Assembly (NCBI GenBank): GCA_015499995.1
Contig: JADNRV010000027.1
Span: 186,001-250,000 of the forward strand
From: Flammula alnicola
Lineage: Eukaryota; Basidiomycota; Agaricomycetes; Agaricales; Strophariaceae
Length of the DNA: 64,000 bases
Direction of reading: 5' to 3'
The notes beneath the pieces were generated by a model that saw nothing but the letters and a program-made list of their open reading frames with translations, did not search any database and was not told the origin of the DNA. The stretch's first letter is position 1, and each line of letters opens with the position of its first letter. The translations under genes and the position numbers were made by a program. Shown piece by piece: positions 11,201 to 23,898 of the stretch.

Positions 11201-14200
11201 GAGGAGGAGGAGGCAGAGGAAGAGGAGGATTCGGACGAGGAGTTCGCGTCGTTGCCTGCGGAGGGCGAGGAGCGCGGTGTGGCGCCTGTGTGGGAGCAGT
11301 ATAGGCGGCCCAGGGCCGCGACGGATGCGAGTACGCGGAGTCATACTGGGGTTGGAGCTGGGGTGGGGTTAAGCAGGAGTGCGTCGGTTAGGAGTAGGGA
11401 AGGCGGGCTGCAGAGCCAGAATACCAGTGCAACTGCCCCGCAAACACAAGCGCAGGGGTCTGTGCCGACGCCCCTGAGACGCCAGCCGTCCAACGCCGCG
11501 CAATCGGTGAAGAGCCAGGCCTCGCAGGGCTCGCTCAAGGCAAAGATGAAGCAGAGCCAGAGCATGTCGAGCCTCGCGCAGAGTTTGAGGCAGAATGCGA
11601 GCGCGGGTAGTTTGAGGTCGCTTGGGAGGGGAATGGGGCATAAGCACTCGGGCTCGGTGACCTCGCTGGAGAGTATTCCGGAGGCGTCGTCGCCGCCGCC
11701 GTTGCCTGTTGGTGCGGGTATGGGAGGGTCGTATAATTGGAGTCAACCGCCTGCGGCGTCGTCGTCTTCGTCTGGTGGTGGTGGTGGTGCGGCGGATACC
11801 TCGTTTTCTAGTGTGGATTCAACGACATCGACGACCAATGTGCCGACGAAGAAAACGCCAGCGCTGCCGCCGAGGCTGTCGTTGCACCAGTATTCGGACA
11901 GCTCGGATTTGTCGTCGTGGTCTGAGGCGCTGCTTTCTGGGATATCGGGCGAGGGTAGGGGGTTAGGGTTTGGTCTGGATTTTGGGTTGAGCTTTGGTGA
12001 TAGGACGAAGGAGAAGGAGCCGATGAGCGCGCCTGCGACTGCAACTGCGGGTGCGATGACCGCGAGGCCTTCTGCGTTCCAGTTCCAGTCACAACCGCCA
12101 CCGCCACCGCAGCCCGCCAGATCGAACACGCCGCCACAGCGTCCTGTGGTCACGATGCGCAAAGCCGGCCAACCGCTGCCCACGTCGAAGCCGCCGCCGT
12201 CCCGCCCCATCCCGCCAATTGTCATCGCCAACCCCAACGGTGCCTCGTCTTCCTCCTCGTCGCTTCCACTGGCTGCACCACATCCATTCGCGTACGCTGC
12301 CGTGGCAGCCAGGACTGCCGCCGCCTCCAGGTCGCGCTCAAATTCGCGCTCGCAGACACCCGCCAGTAGTACGGGTTCCCACGCCCCGTCGGGACGGGAT
12401 GATTCGGGCCGGGACTCACCTGCACCTATGACGGGCATCGCGGAGCCTGCGAGCACGGCGCGCTTCATGCCCGCTACGCCGACGCCTATGCCACTGCCTC
12501 CGACCACGCCGCTCAGCGCGAATGTGAACAAGGCGCTGCCTGCGGTCAAAGCACCCGCGGAGACAGGAGAAGCGCCCCCACCGCCATCGGCTTACCCGCC
12601 GTCTCGCACAGGAGCAGAAAACCTGTTGAGCCCACCGCCTACGGCGTGGTCGACCGCTGCAGAGGGTGTCGCATCGCCTGCGGGGTCGTCTGCGGGTCCG
12701 GACTCTGCGCAGCTGTGGAACGAGATTGAGCAGATGATGGATCCGGGCATGATGAGTTCGATTCCTGGGCTGCATTTGTCTGTGGCGCTGCCTCCTGGGG
12801 CGCAGGGTGTGTTGAGGAGTGCTGGGGTGGGTGTTGGTCAGGCACAAGCGCAGGCACACGCTCAGGCTCAAGGACCTACCCCGCTGTCGTTGCCGCCTGT
12901 GGGGTTGGCTGCGGTGACTAGTCCGAAGACTGTTGGCGATCTTGTTGGGGTTTCACCTACGTATTCTGCGGCGGTGACGGAGACGTTCTCTGCGACGTTG
13001 CCGTTTACGCCCGAGGAAGAAAGGATGGAGGCTCAGCGCAAGATTCGTGCTAGTGAGGGTGTGTTGGGTACGAAGGGCGCTGCGGATGAGACGAGGGACA
13101 GGCAGATGATGGATGGCGTACAGGAGGAGGGAGATGAGGATGAGGATGATGACAGCGAGTATAGCGACGAGGAGCTGTATGAGGGGTATGATGGTATCGA
13201 CGACCAGACACAGATACCCACGGAAGCGCTCCGAGTCCGATCTCCGAGCCGCGAGCGGGATGATTCTAGCAGGCTTTTGAGCGTGTCGCACTCGCAAGAA
13301 CAGGGTGGGTTGGAAGCAGGAGTCGAGCATCAACTTGTAGGCCGAGACCCGAACCGCGACTCGAGCCGGAGCAGTACCTCGACGCTGACAGTGGCCGCCT
13401 TGGCTACGACGACGATTGTGCGGAATGCGTCGGTGGCGAGGAGGGCAGGCGCCTATGTTATCGACAAGCGCAAGATGGATCGCTCGAGAGATTCGGAGAG
13501 GTCTGCGGTGTCACCCTCTGGTCCAAATACAACGAGCGGAATTGCCTCTGTAGCGCAAACGCCGATTGAGGCGAAACATCCACCCTCGCCATTGAGCTCA
13601 CACTTTGGTGGTACTGGAAGCGAAGAGTCTGGTGGATCTGGTGGTTCGTTCTCGTCGAGCTCGCAGGAGCAAGAGCTCCAGCCTACACCAACGACAACAG
13701 ATGGTGGCATTGCATCACCGCTGCTGTATTACCTCGATGGAACGCAAACGCCGTCACCCACTCCAGATAAGATGGTGTTTGATCAGGGATCTCGGATGCC
13801 GAATATCAATAGCCATAATAAGTTGCCTGGCACGGAAGAGGAGGAAGAATATGACCCTCCGTTCGAAGGCTACCCCGACGAGGAGACTATGGAGGCTGAA
13901 GCTGCCGCTGCCGCAGCATCTACTACAAACCCAACAAGGCCAACAATCGTTATCAGCGACGAGCCGCTCTCAGGTACTGCTATGCCGTTGATAACGAGCT
14001 ACACCACGCCCGGCTCGTCCACGCCTTTGTCTCCATTCCAGCGATACCGCGGCTGGCTCTCAGCTGTCGTCGCCCCTCTGGAAGAGTTTATCGACGAGTC
14101 GGTCGATCCACGCGACCATTACCTCGACTTGAAAGAAATCGCTGAGGGCGATTCCGGAAGCGTTTTCGCCTCTGTTCTCAACCCCGCTACGGCCCACAAG

Positions 14201-15333
14201 CTCCGATTGCCACCCCTTGTCAAGGCGAAAGACGCAGATGAGATCATGGCTGGCCGACCAGTGTTGGTAGCAATTAAGAGCGTGGCCATCGTTCCTTCCG
14301 GGTCTCCGAAGCTAGTGGATTTACAGAAAGAACTTACTCTGATGAGGGGCCTCGGTCATGATAATGTCCTCGGTATGGATGGAGTGTATGTCGACCTCGT
14401 CGAGGACTCACTATGGGTTCGGATGGAGCTTATGGAGAGGAGTTTGGCGGATATTATTGGGTTGGTAGGAGATGGCCTGCAGCTGCAGGAGAGGACGATC
14501 GCGAGGTTCGCTAGTGACGTGAGTTTTTGCGCCTTTTCTCTATATCTGTACGACCTTGGCTGACGTATTGTTACTCTTTTCTTATAGGTCCTATGTGCAT
14601 TGGAATACCTCCAAAAGCACAATATTGCCCATCGCGATGTCCGCTCCGACAACTTACTTCTCAACAAACACGGTGTGCTCAAACTCGGTATGTCTCGTCA
14701 TTCTTCCTTTTTGTCTTGGATGTTAATTTTTTTGCAAATAGCGGACTTTTCAAACGCCGTTCAAGTGACGCGCGAGTCGCCCATGCGCTCGGATGTTGTT
14801 GGGGTTCCATTCTGGCAGGCAAGTATTTCTTCCTTCTCGACAATGATAGGTATACTTGACATTTATCCTTTCGCTATAACAGGCTCCAGAAGTGCGAAAG
14901 TAAGCCCATCACCTTTCTCAGCCTGAATGTATTCACTCATCTTTCTCTTCAGACCTCCATATGATGCCCTCAAAGTCGATGTTTGGTCTCTCGGTGCAAC
15001 TGTATGGGAGATGGCGCAGCAGGACCCGCCATTCGCAGACACGCAACAGTTCGCAGACCGCTGGCCGCCTTTACGCCAACCGGAGCTATTCTCGCCTGCA
15101 TTCCATGACTTTTTGCGTAAATGTTCAGAGCCAGCCGCAGTCAGACCTAGTCCGAGTGATTTACTCAAAGTGAGTTTGAGCGATGATAATCGCTTCGAGG
15201 TGAATTCGATACTGAAGAGTGATGTTATTCGCAGAGCTCATTGATCGTACACAAGGCTTGCGGCCGACAGGTCGTCGTGCTCCTACTTTCCCAATGCATG
15301 GCTATCGAAAAGCTACTTCAGGAAGGATCATGA
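8237..15333 (+). CDS. CRIB-containing STE20/PAK-like protein kinase, ~2030 aa
   Basis: Ten exons, phase-checked: 8237-8800, 8854-8876 (23 nt), 8944-9114, 9165-9671, 10193-14518, 14588-14687, 14742-14818, 14883-14899 (17 nt), 14953-15169, 15235-15333. The start ATG at 8237 has a good context (caaccATGg). A CRIB-like GTPase-binding motif spans exons 1-3 (ISLPWNFQ, HNIHVDEG, YVGIPPSW). A ~1500-residue Ser/Ala/Pro-rich linker follows, then a kinase domain starting near 14110: GDSGSV loop, VAIKSV lysine, HRDVRSDN catalytic loop, ADFSNAV in place of DFG, APEV and DVWSLG. Loop HRDxR and DFS are unusual, so activity is uncertain. One frame change near 10580-10584 (a run of five G) is needed to join the frames of exon 5. 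By family it should act downstream of Cdc42/Rac in polarity or MAPK signalling. Confidence 0.82.
9672..10192 (+). other. 521-nt intron 4 of the PAK-like kinase gene
   Basis: Donor GTGAGTGG, branch gctaacc near 10174 and acceptor GGTAG keep codon phase (GA|A, YDASE then SNHGNSS). It holds T-runs at 9680-9696 and 9891-9904. It is about ten times the normal intron length in this window. Confidence 0.75.
10580..10584 (+). other. Frame change at a G-run in the kinase gene
   Basis: Upstream coding ends in frame with GAGVGGAGEQG; downstream coding (VEAGVDVDGMDMG...) is in another frame that has a stop at 10547-10549. One extra G restores continuity, and no intron of suitable length and phase is visible. 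Confidence 0.6.
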
Positions 15334-15673
15334 TCCTAGTTTCCTATCCTCGTTCTCTTCTCTTCTTTTTCTCTTGCTTTTTACATACAACACCACTAGT
15401 ATATACCCCACCCTACGCGGGTATGTTGGTCATTGACTGTCCTTTTTATTACCCAGGTTTTCTTTATATCCTTTTTTTATCTATCTATCGTATCAGGTTC
15501 TCTGGATATATCCCCGTCATCTCAATCATCTCATCGGCTCTTGCTTTTCAATCTTATGACCTGTCATGACTTTCTTCGTTCTTGGTTTTTATGCTCTCAA
15601 GACATACATAATACACCTATCTTCCCATCCATCATCCTAGGCTAGTAGGCGTACCGCAAAAGCAATCAATCCC

Positions 15674-18600
15674 TCATAATCCATCTATCTTGCCAGCCAC
15701 ACTTTCCACTGCATCTTTCAATTTAAAAGACTCTTTCACAACCAAGTCATTCTCATCCTCCCCACATTCCGCGATAAACGTCGCTGTCTCAGCCACAAAT
15801 CCTACAATGTCAATGTCAATATTTTTGTGCATCATAAAACGAAGACGAAGGAAAATAAAAATATATTATGCATTTCAAGTACGTACCGATGAGTTTGCCA
15901 CCGTTGACACGCCACAGTGCTTCTGACGACGCCAGCGCGAAGATGCGGACGCGAGCGTCCTCTGAGCGCGTGTGCATGAGGATGTTCAAGTTAATGGTCT
16001 TCAGGAGTGTGTCGTCTATCACGCTCTCGACAAGTGCTGCGAAGCAGTCTTGCAGTTGCGCTTTCCCGTCTGCAAAGTTTGCTTTGACACAGACTTCGAT
16101 CTGCTCTGTCAAGGGAACGGAAATCTCTCGGAGCTTATCATCGCGCCAGAATCCTGCAGAGATACAATACATAGTATGAGCAACAGTTAGAAGATACCTT
16201 TCTATTGATGTTACTTACCACCATCGTCGAAGTTGAGTGTTCGAGTAAGTATCTGAACAATGGACGACCAGAGCTCGAAATTGTCAGACTTGAGTGTCGT
16301 GAAAGACGCCAAGATATCACTGAATGGTTGCAATAGGAATGTCATGTATGGAACCATCAAGCCCTTAATAATAGGTGAGCGAAGATGATGTAGAAAAGTA
16401 ATTGTGCTGAGTACCTTGAAGAAGTCAAGGAGACTGGTGTAGAGGTGTCCAAATACAACCTTGCGAGCAGTGTCATCTATGACCACCATGAGACGAATTC
16501 CGCAAAGACTAAAGTAAAACATACTTGTATCTTCAACGAAAGCCCAGTCGTATAAACGACGGAATAGAGGTTTGAAGGCAGCTTCATTAAGCTTGACTGT
16601 AAGCTCTTTGAAGGCCGAGATAACGCGAGATTGGGCCTATGACGAAAAGCTGTCAGCATCCTACCCAAATAGATTAAGTTCCGTCACTCTTTACCTCGTC
16701 ATTGATTTTGACAATATCCAAGGCCTCGAGGAAGTTCTTGAACGAAATTCTTAGATATTCCAAGACTGTGGGACGGTCGGCGTGCTGCAGAGCCCGTGAA
16801 AGAACTTCGAAATATGCCGAGATTTTGGCCTGATGGCATGGGATTTGAGTAAGGGCTCAGTGCAACGCATACTATGTAAAACAGTTACCAAGTTCCTAGA
16901 CGACTGCAGAGGCTGCCACATATCCAGCAAAGTTGGAAGAAGAACCTTCGCGGGCGTTCGTTTGGCAAGGGATTTTGCCAGGGATGATAACGCTGATTCC
17001 AGAGGCTTGGACGTCGAAGAAGATTCATCCATACACAAGAAGACAACTTGCGTCACTTCACTGCTTCCCCAGAAAGTTGGTATTGTCAACAACAGCCCGT
17101 GCAAGATCGCAAAGGCGTCCTCAAACAAATCTACAAGAATAGTTATGAGACAAAAGGATGACAGCCGCAAAAAAAGAGATTGACACACCCGTGTCATTAC
17201 CACGAAGCACAGCGATACTCTGGGAGATGATTGTTCGGAAGAATGGAATGGTGCGAGGACCGAGTTTAACGCTAACACCAAAAATTAGCACATGGCTATG
17301 AAAGAAAGAAAGGAACAAGCTTACGACATAGAGGAAAGAGCACCTAGGGCCGCCCCTGCATAAAGCCTCTCTTTAGTGGCAGAGAGCACAAACGGAACAA
17401 TGTCTGTCAGCGAGCCTTCTTCTCCTGGGCATATTGTCGTAGCAATGGATTTCAAAGCTTGGAAAGCGTAGATGACGACTTGACCCTCTTTCTGGATGGT
17501 TAGCAAATTCTTGATCGCCGTCAAAATGTTGACTATAGAGCCAGTAATTCCTGGACGTGTCTTAGCCGATACATCAGGCAATCTCTTTGCAAGTAGCTCA
17601 AGTGCTCCTGCTTGGACCTAGGATACAGTTCAGGAGGCAGTTTAACATTTTAGAGATGGTAATATACCTTTGCATCGCCGGAATCGAGCATCGTCTGCAC
17701 GGCTTCAATGAAGTTGACTACCGACATCGAGCCAAGAAGTTTGTTCATCGACGAGCGAGCAGCCTCGGATATCTCGTCGATTTTAGTCTCGTTGGAGGCG
17801 CCTTCTGGCAACGTAGCTAATGTAATGAGTCGGGCAATGACAGTACTGGTGGAGCTTTCGTGCGACGACGTGGAGGCCGGTGCTTTGGGCTTGAATGCGT
17901 AACCAACGAAAATGATCAGCGCTTGAGCTCGTCGCCTCAGGAGAGAAGACGAAGGAGCAGAATGGTCTCCATCGCTGGGAAAAAATCGTTCAAAACACGA
18001 ATAAGTACGAACAGTACGAGACAAGACATACGCATTTCCTTCTAAGAAGATTGGTTGGCCCGATTTGGGGTCTGTGATATGTGTAACAATGCGTTGACTC
18101 TCGTTCAAGATTTCAATTGCAGTCTGTAATGCCCGAAACCAAAAGTCAGACCCATATAGAAAAAGTGAGAAAATGGCAACTGACGTGGACTTGGAGCTCA
18201 TAACTGCTATGTTGGAACACTGATGCAGGGAGAGATAGCGAGTTTTGCACTTCTTCCGGTGATTGTCGAACGATACGGTTAGCTGACTTTTCTAGTAAAA
18301 GCATGCAGACGGTGCCGAGAAGTCGCGACAACCGAGGACGTCGACCAAATGTGCAAAGAAACTAAAGAAGATACGATAACAAATTGCAACTGATAACGGT
18401 CCCAAATACTAACTTATTGCGCCTGTGGCGAGGAATGTGGTTGGCAGCGTCGGTGAACACTCGAAGGAACTCTTTCGAGGCAACATAGAGATCGAGAGGT
18501 TGAGAATGATTTTCTTTCAAGGAGGATACCATTACTGGGACAATCCCATCAATGGTCTGCAAAACAAGTTAGACAGATGTGCAACACGAAATCTTAGCCC

Positions 18601-21600
18601 TTACCTGTTGAACAACCTTAAAACTATAGCTATCGTCGCGGTGGAAGACATTTGAGCCCATGAAGGTGAAAACGGGCATAACGTTGTAAAGGACAGAATC
18701 GGGTGCGAGACGAGCCAAACTCGCGATTAAGAGGAGAGCTTGGTGGAATGTTTGTGGATTGCCTGACACTGAGATACAAATACAACTGTTAGATTGAATC
18801 CACTTGGTGCACAAATATAATGCTAACCTCGAATGACCTCGACAAGAATATCCAACCTTATTACACTCGGCGATAAGTTCGGAACCTCCTAGAGGTCAAA
18901 AGTAAGCAAATAGCACGAATCAGATGGAAAAAGTATTAACATTGATCTTTGATGCAGCACTTTCAACCGCAGACATCAAGAGTTGCTCGATGTAGCTTAC
19001 ATCGGCTTGTGTGGGCGGTAAGGCTTGCACAATCTTGCTGAGGGTATCAAGAAGATGTGTAATGAGGTCAAGCGAACCAGGCAGCGATTTCGTTCCTAGA
19101 ATTTCAACCAGAAGGCTTAGACGAGGAAGTGTATCCTCAGGAGACCTAGAAAGCAGTTAGTGGGATGAAGAGGGGGTAATGATGAGTCGGAATGCTAACT
19201 CTGTCATCTTGACCCGCTTACTAGCACGAGGGCTAGAAAGCGGCCCTGCCGGAGCAAGTGATTCGAGCAAATGGATGATAAGCGGAACATCTACAAGGAC
19301 GGATGCCAGCACATGTCTAGATAATGATTGCTAAAAAAGACGCTTCAGGCTTGAGTAGGAAAAGGGGAAAAGATAGATACTTACAGCGGAGGAATCCTGC
19401 GAGCCCACTTCTAACAAAACTTCGCAAAGCGCAATTCTACGTTGTTGACTTAGATATACGAATAATCCATTCTCGATGGAGTGCACAAGTGCTTGCTGTG
19501 GCGGCAAAGGGGTTCCTGAAAACAAAGATGAGAACGAGAAGATAAATCTGTAAAGATGAACGTAAAGACCTGAACGCAGATAAGTGCGAATCGTTTGTAA
19601 AAAGAGGTCCCACGCTGCAGCTGCTTCGTTAAGATATACTGCAGCAGCAGAGTCAAAGCACGACAGGATGCGCGTTGTAAATTCCTCGGACACCGGTGCA
19701 AAGACTTCTGTTGATGGCATAGAAGACGTCTTCTCCGTAATGGCTTGTATCGTAGGAAGAAGAATCTGAATCCTCGCTTTGTTGGTTATCGTTGCGGTGG
19801 ACTTGAGAAGAGCATTTTGGACCGTTTCCGAGGACAGTGCATTTACATGCGATAAGAGGTAGCAAACAACGCGATACTTATAACTAAAGACCCTGTTAGT
19901 TCTCTCAAAGGCAGAAACAAAAGGAGGCGAAGGACTGACTCGACGTCTCGTTTTTTATCAGCTTTCGTTCGCCCAAGATGCTCTTCGTGGAAGACCTTCA
20001 AATAGGCGGGTCGTTTGCAAAGTGGTCTCGGTGCTCGACAAGAGCATTAAGATAACGTCTCAGGTCATCTTGGTCCAAATACTGTAACGTTCCTGATTAT
20101 TGCGTGCGATAAGTACTTGGTTTGCAAGCAAATCTGACAAAGCGTTACTCACTGTCGCTCTGGCCGTAGATGGCGTCGAATCGATAAACCGAGGAAAGTT
20201 TACGATCAGCCATATACGAATGCGCGAAATGCATTCTAAGGCCCCTTGACACACTTCAGGATCAGGATTTTGCAGGGGCACAAGGAGAGTGGGCAAAGTC
20301 GTTTGGAAATCTACGCCGTCGTCCTCGAGGATATGCGCTTCCAAGAACGCCGCGGCATGTAACAAAGAAATGGCCTTCGAATCTTTCAAGTCCTCTTTGC
20401 TTCCAGCGGACCAAATGCCAGCTAAAAATGCCAGGGCGTCGTCTTTCAGGGCGACAAACAAAATTTGAAGGAGGGTCGTCGACAAGACAGGAAGAGTCGT
20501 TGACGCGTTCGCGAGTTGGTAGATCGTCCGCATAAGAGATACGTAACGATGACCCCGTTCTATAGACCCCTAAATAACTTGTTAATGTGATGCATATATA
20601 TCACATAACTTCACTCACAGACGCCGACTCTGAGACCCAGTCAAGGACAAGGTCCGTGGGCTTTGGTATCCGCGAAATGGCTGCGATGACGGAAATTTGC
20701 AGCCAGTTCAACGCCGTCGTGCTATTGGGCTTCGTGATGATGTACTTCCCAAGGGAAATATCTCCAGTAGACTAGGAAAATGTAGTTGTCAGCGATATAA
20801 TACGAAGAGCGATATAAATTATGCTTACATCCAGAGTAAGATGTTCCTGCGACATGTCGTCGATGCCCGAGAGCTGGTCAATAGCCATCACACCAAGGAT
20901 CTTATGAGCTATTTCTATCTGATGTCCTCCTGATAACTTCTTGATAAGAGCAAGAGCAATAAGATAGCCCATCAATTTGACATAAGGATGACAGTCTTGC
21001 AGTTTGCTTATGACGGAGTCCAGGTGCGCTGAAAAGCGATCGGAACTCATAATGTTCTCTGAATATCAATATCGATTAGATATCACCAAGAACAGTCAAG
21101 TAATCAAAACTAACCTGCGATTTTTGCAGCTACATTGAAGTTGGTTTGGTTCATCAAATCAACAGAGTCCTTTCCTTCAGAGGCAGCTTCTGCTTTAACG
21201 AAAGCCTCGCAGCCCGCAAGCCATTCGGTAATGCTGCTTCCAACAGATTGAGAGAGGTGCGTGCCGAAGATATCCCACACGAGTTCAGCGGTCTTTTGCC
21301 TCGACTTCGAGAAAAGAAGGAAGGGGAAGAAAATCTGGTGGAAAATTTCTTCCTGTGTCGATGAGTCTGTGCTGGTCCAAAAGGACGACGCGAGGTATGT
21401 CAGGTGCAGGCGGAGAATATTACGTTTGGGTTTTCCTTGAGAAGCCATTGCCAGGGATAAAGATGAAAGGTACTCCTTTGGCTCGGATGCGAACAGAGGC
21501 GTGATGGCTGCAGGATTTTCGTACAAAGCCTCAAGGACCTCGGTGTTGCTATCTTGCACGCGAGCGACGAGGACACTCCGAATGGTTTCCTAAAACAATT

Positions 21601-23392
21601 AAGGTTAGGAATGTAAAAATACGAAGAATGAAAATATCGTACAATGTCCTGAATGCTCGAAAGGTCTTTTCCAGTGATCGACTCGACCAACTCTTTAATA
21701 GCCATAGTCCGAACCTTCGCATCGGCGTTGGCGGAGGCTAAGACCATATCAATCCCTTCTCGAGTACTTGTTTGTCCTGAAACTAGGCCAACCTAGAAAA
21801 ATATAGTAGGCGTCAATAGCTAGTCTGGGCTCGCAAAGAAAAGGCAATCCCACCGTTGATAGAGAAATGATCAACTGTTCGATAGCTTCCTTAACGGACT
21901 CGTCGTCTTCGGAGAGCGCCTCGGTAGACTTTTGGAGCAAGTTAGGATGTCTCTGTTGGATTAGAGACAACAAATGGCGTGAGATCAGCAGACTCTGGGT
22001 TTCGGCTTCTGGCTTGACAGCGATGTTCAGCAGGGAGGTTATCAAGATTTCGATTACAGATAGCGGAGTCGTCGGCGTGGCAATAATGGCCTCGAGTAAT
22101 GTCGTAGAAGCGGCATCCTCCAGTCTTGAAAAATCAGCACTGCATCGAAACGACAATTCTGCATAAGGACATACCTATTGCTTAAACCCTTCACCAATGG
22201 TGAGAGAACTTTTTCGCTCCCAACCCAAGAAGCTCCCGAAGATAGTTCGTCCTTGATATGACTAAAAATGTGTTAGAAAGAAAGAAAGCTAAGCCTACAG
22301 TCATTACGCACGGAATACGGAGCATGGTTTTGAGAGTGCCATCGGTGAATCCCTCGAGCTCCGGTTGAGGCTCACATATTGCTATCAGCGAGCTGATAAA
22401 TTGATCTCCGCGAACGACATGAGCACAGGGCGCCATCGAGCCTACTACGACTTTTAAAGCCGACGAAGATAGTTCACATTTCTGTGACAGCGATGCCAAC
22501 AGAATATAACTTCCAATGACGGCATCTTTCGACAACTTTTTGCGTTTTTGCTGCAAGGGCTCGAGAAGGGCGGGAAGGAGGTAGGCGACAGTGCCTTCGT
22601 TTAACGACTTGCTCCGTTTGATGAAATCGTGCAGAGTCGCGGCGTTGAATGCAATCAAAACGCGATGGCTCAAGCCTTTTTTGAGGGCGTAAGGGAGCAG
22701 AGACGCGACGAATCTTGCTACGTCGGTATTTTTGAGCATCTCGGTAACGAGAGACACCCGAGGGACATTTTGAGCTGCAGATTTGTAAGGAAGGAGGAAA
22801 CTCCATGTAGAATTTTTCCTGGACAACATTTATTTCAGCACATGAAGAACATGTAGAGTGCGTGTAAATTCACTTTATTTGCAGGATTGTTACCATTTTG
22901 GCGAAATGTGGGGACTCGTGGTAGGGAAGGAATAAGGTAAGTATGGCCTCGACGTTGAACTCGTTTATTCTTTGAAACCGGTCAAAGTCATACCCTCTCC
23001 GTGACTGAAAATAATGCCACTCACCGAAAGCGTCTTACTAGCCACTCCAATACCTTCCCTGCTGGTGGTTCCATGAGATATGGACTCAACAGCCATAAGA
23101 ACTCTTCAATAGCCTTGTCCAACTCCTCGATCGCTTCACGGGAAGCAACGTCCGATCTGTTTCTTTGGCCCGGTCTGAAAACAGTACATCTTCATATTTT
23201 CCAGCGCAGGTTCGATAGAGGCCAATGAATCAAAGAATTAACTCCCAGGGCATGAAGAGCCTCGAGGTCATGCTGGTCTGCTTCTCGACCAGTGAAGAGG
23301 TACGAAAGGGCAGGTTTTCGACGAGATCGGTCGACCAAAAGAGATGAATTGAGAGAGGCATTCTGCGCGAGCTGCGCAGAGAGACTTGACAT
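15674..23392 (-). CDS. UTP10: U3 snoRNP / 90S pre-ribosome HEAT-repeat protein Utp10 (HEATR1)
   Basis: The N-terminus MSSLSAQLAQNASLNSSLLV closely follows the MSSLSxQLAQ start of fungal Utp10. The protein is a long helical HEAT-type repeat read through about 25 short exons, and its C-terminus (LNILMHTRSEDARVRIFAL ... FVAETATFIAECGEDEND ... ESVAGKIDGL) matches the BP28CT end of the family. Stop TGA is at 15676-15674. Utp10 is a t-UTP subcomplex member in the nucleolus, needed for pre-18S rRNA transcription and processing. Exon 1 needs three single-base corrections, at 23139-23144, 23198-23201 and 23232-23234. Each restores the conserved reading (ASIEPALEN, LFSDRAKETD, EAIEELDKAIEEFLWLL). For an essential, usually single-copy gene this points to sequence error. 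The gene is divergent from the 57-residue ORF. Confidence 0.9.
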
Positions 23393-23623
23393 GCCTACAA
23401 GCTAAGGCAATGGACTAGGAGACAACGAACTGAGGGTATAAATCAGAGATTTAATTTTCTGCGCGTCTTCAAAAATTGTTCACGTGACTCTAGTTGAGCA
23501 AATGATCGTTAACTTTCCTTGCCACCATCTTTCAATTGCTTCAACAACGTTCAAATTTCAAATATCGACGCAACTTATTTCTCAGCGTACTCTTGATTTT
23601 TTGCGATATTCGAAGAAACGAAG

Positions 23624-23857
23624 ATGTCTAGAAATTGCACGAACGCCAACACCATGTTGGTTAGGATTTCATTCCAATTTCGTTCTCTCTCTGTTATGGT
23701 TGAGGAGACCATTGGAACGTGAGTGATTATCTGCAGAATGCTCTCTATACTCCATATAATACAGATGCTAAATTATAGGCATAAGGTAAATGGCTCGTCC
23801 GATGCGGAGGAGCAATTAAAGCCATTCAAAGTCATCGTCATTGGCGGCTACTCGTAA
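23624..23857 (+). CDS. 57-residue spliced ORF, unknown function
   Basis: Exons 23624-23718 and 23779-23857 join in phase through a 60-nt intron with GTGAGT donor, gctaaat branch and TATAG acceptor. The product begins MSRNCTNANTMLVRISFQFR and ends LKPFKVIVIGGYS. It sits between the divergent UTP10 start (232 bp away) and the 3' end of the BAG gene (41 bp away), a gap just large enough for it. No signal peptide or clear membrane segment. I do not recognise the family. The clean splice, even codon use and lack of internal stops favour a real gene. It could also start at the internal ATG 30 nt downstream (MLVRISFQFR). Confidence 0.5.
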
Positions 23858-23898
23858 ATCTCCCCATTCCTCGTCAGTCCGTTCGTCCATCGGTTCGT

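Noticed and set aside
10534..12871. Many long antisense ORFs opposite the kinase linker
   Set aside because: High-GC, Ser/Ala/Pro codons in the linker leave all frames open; these are shadows.
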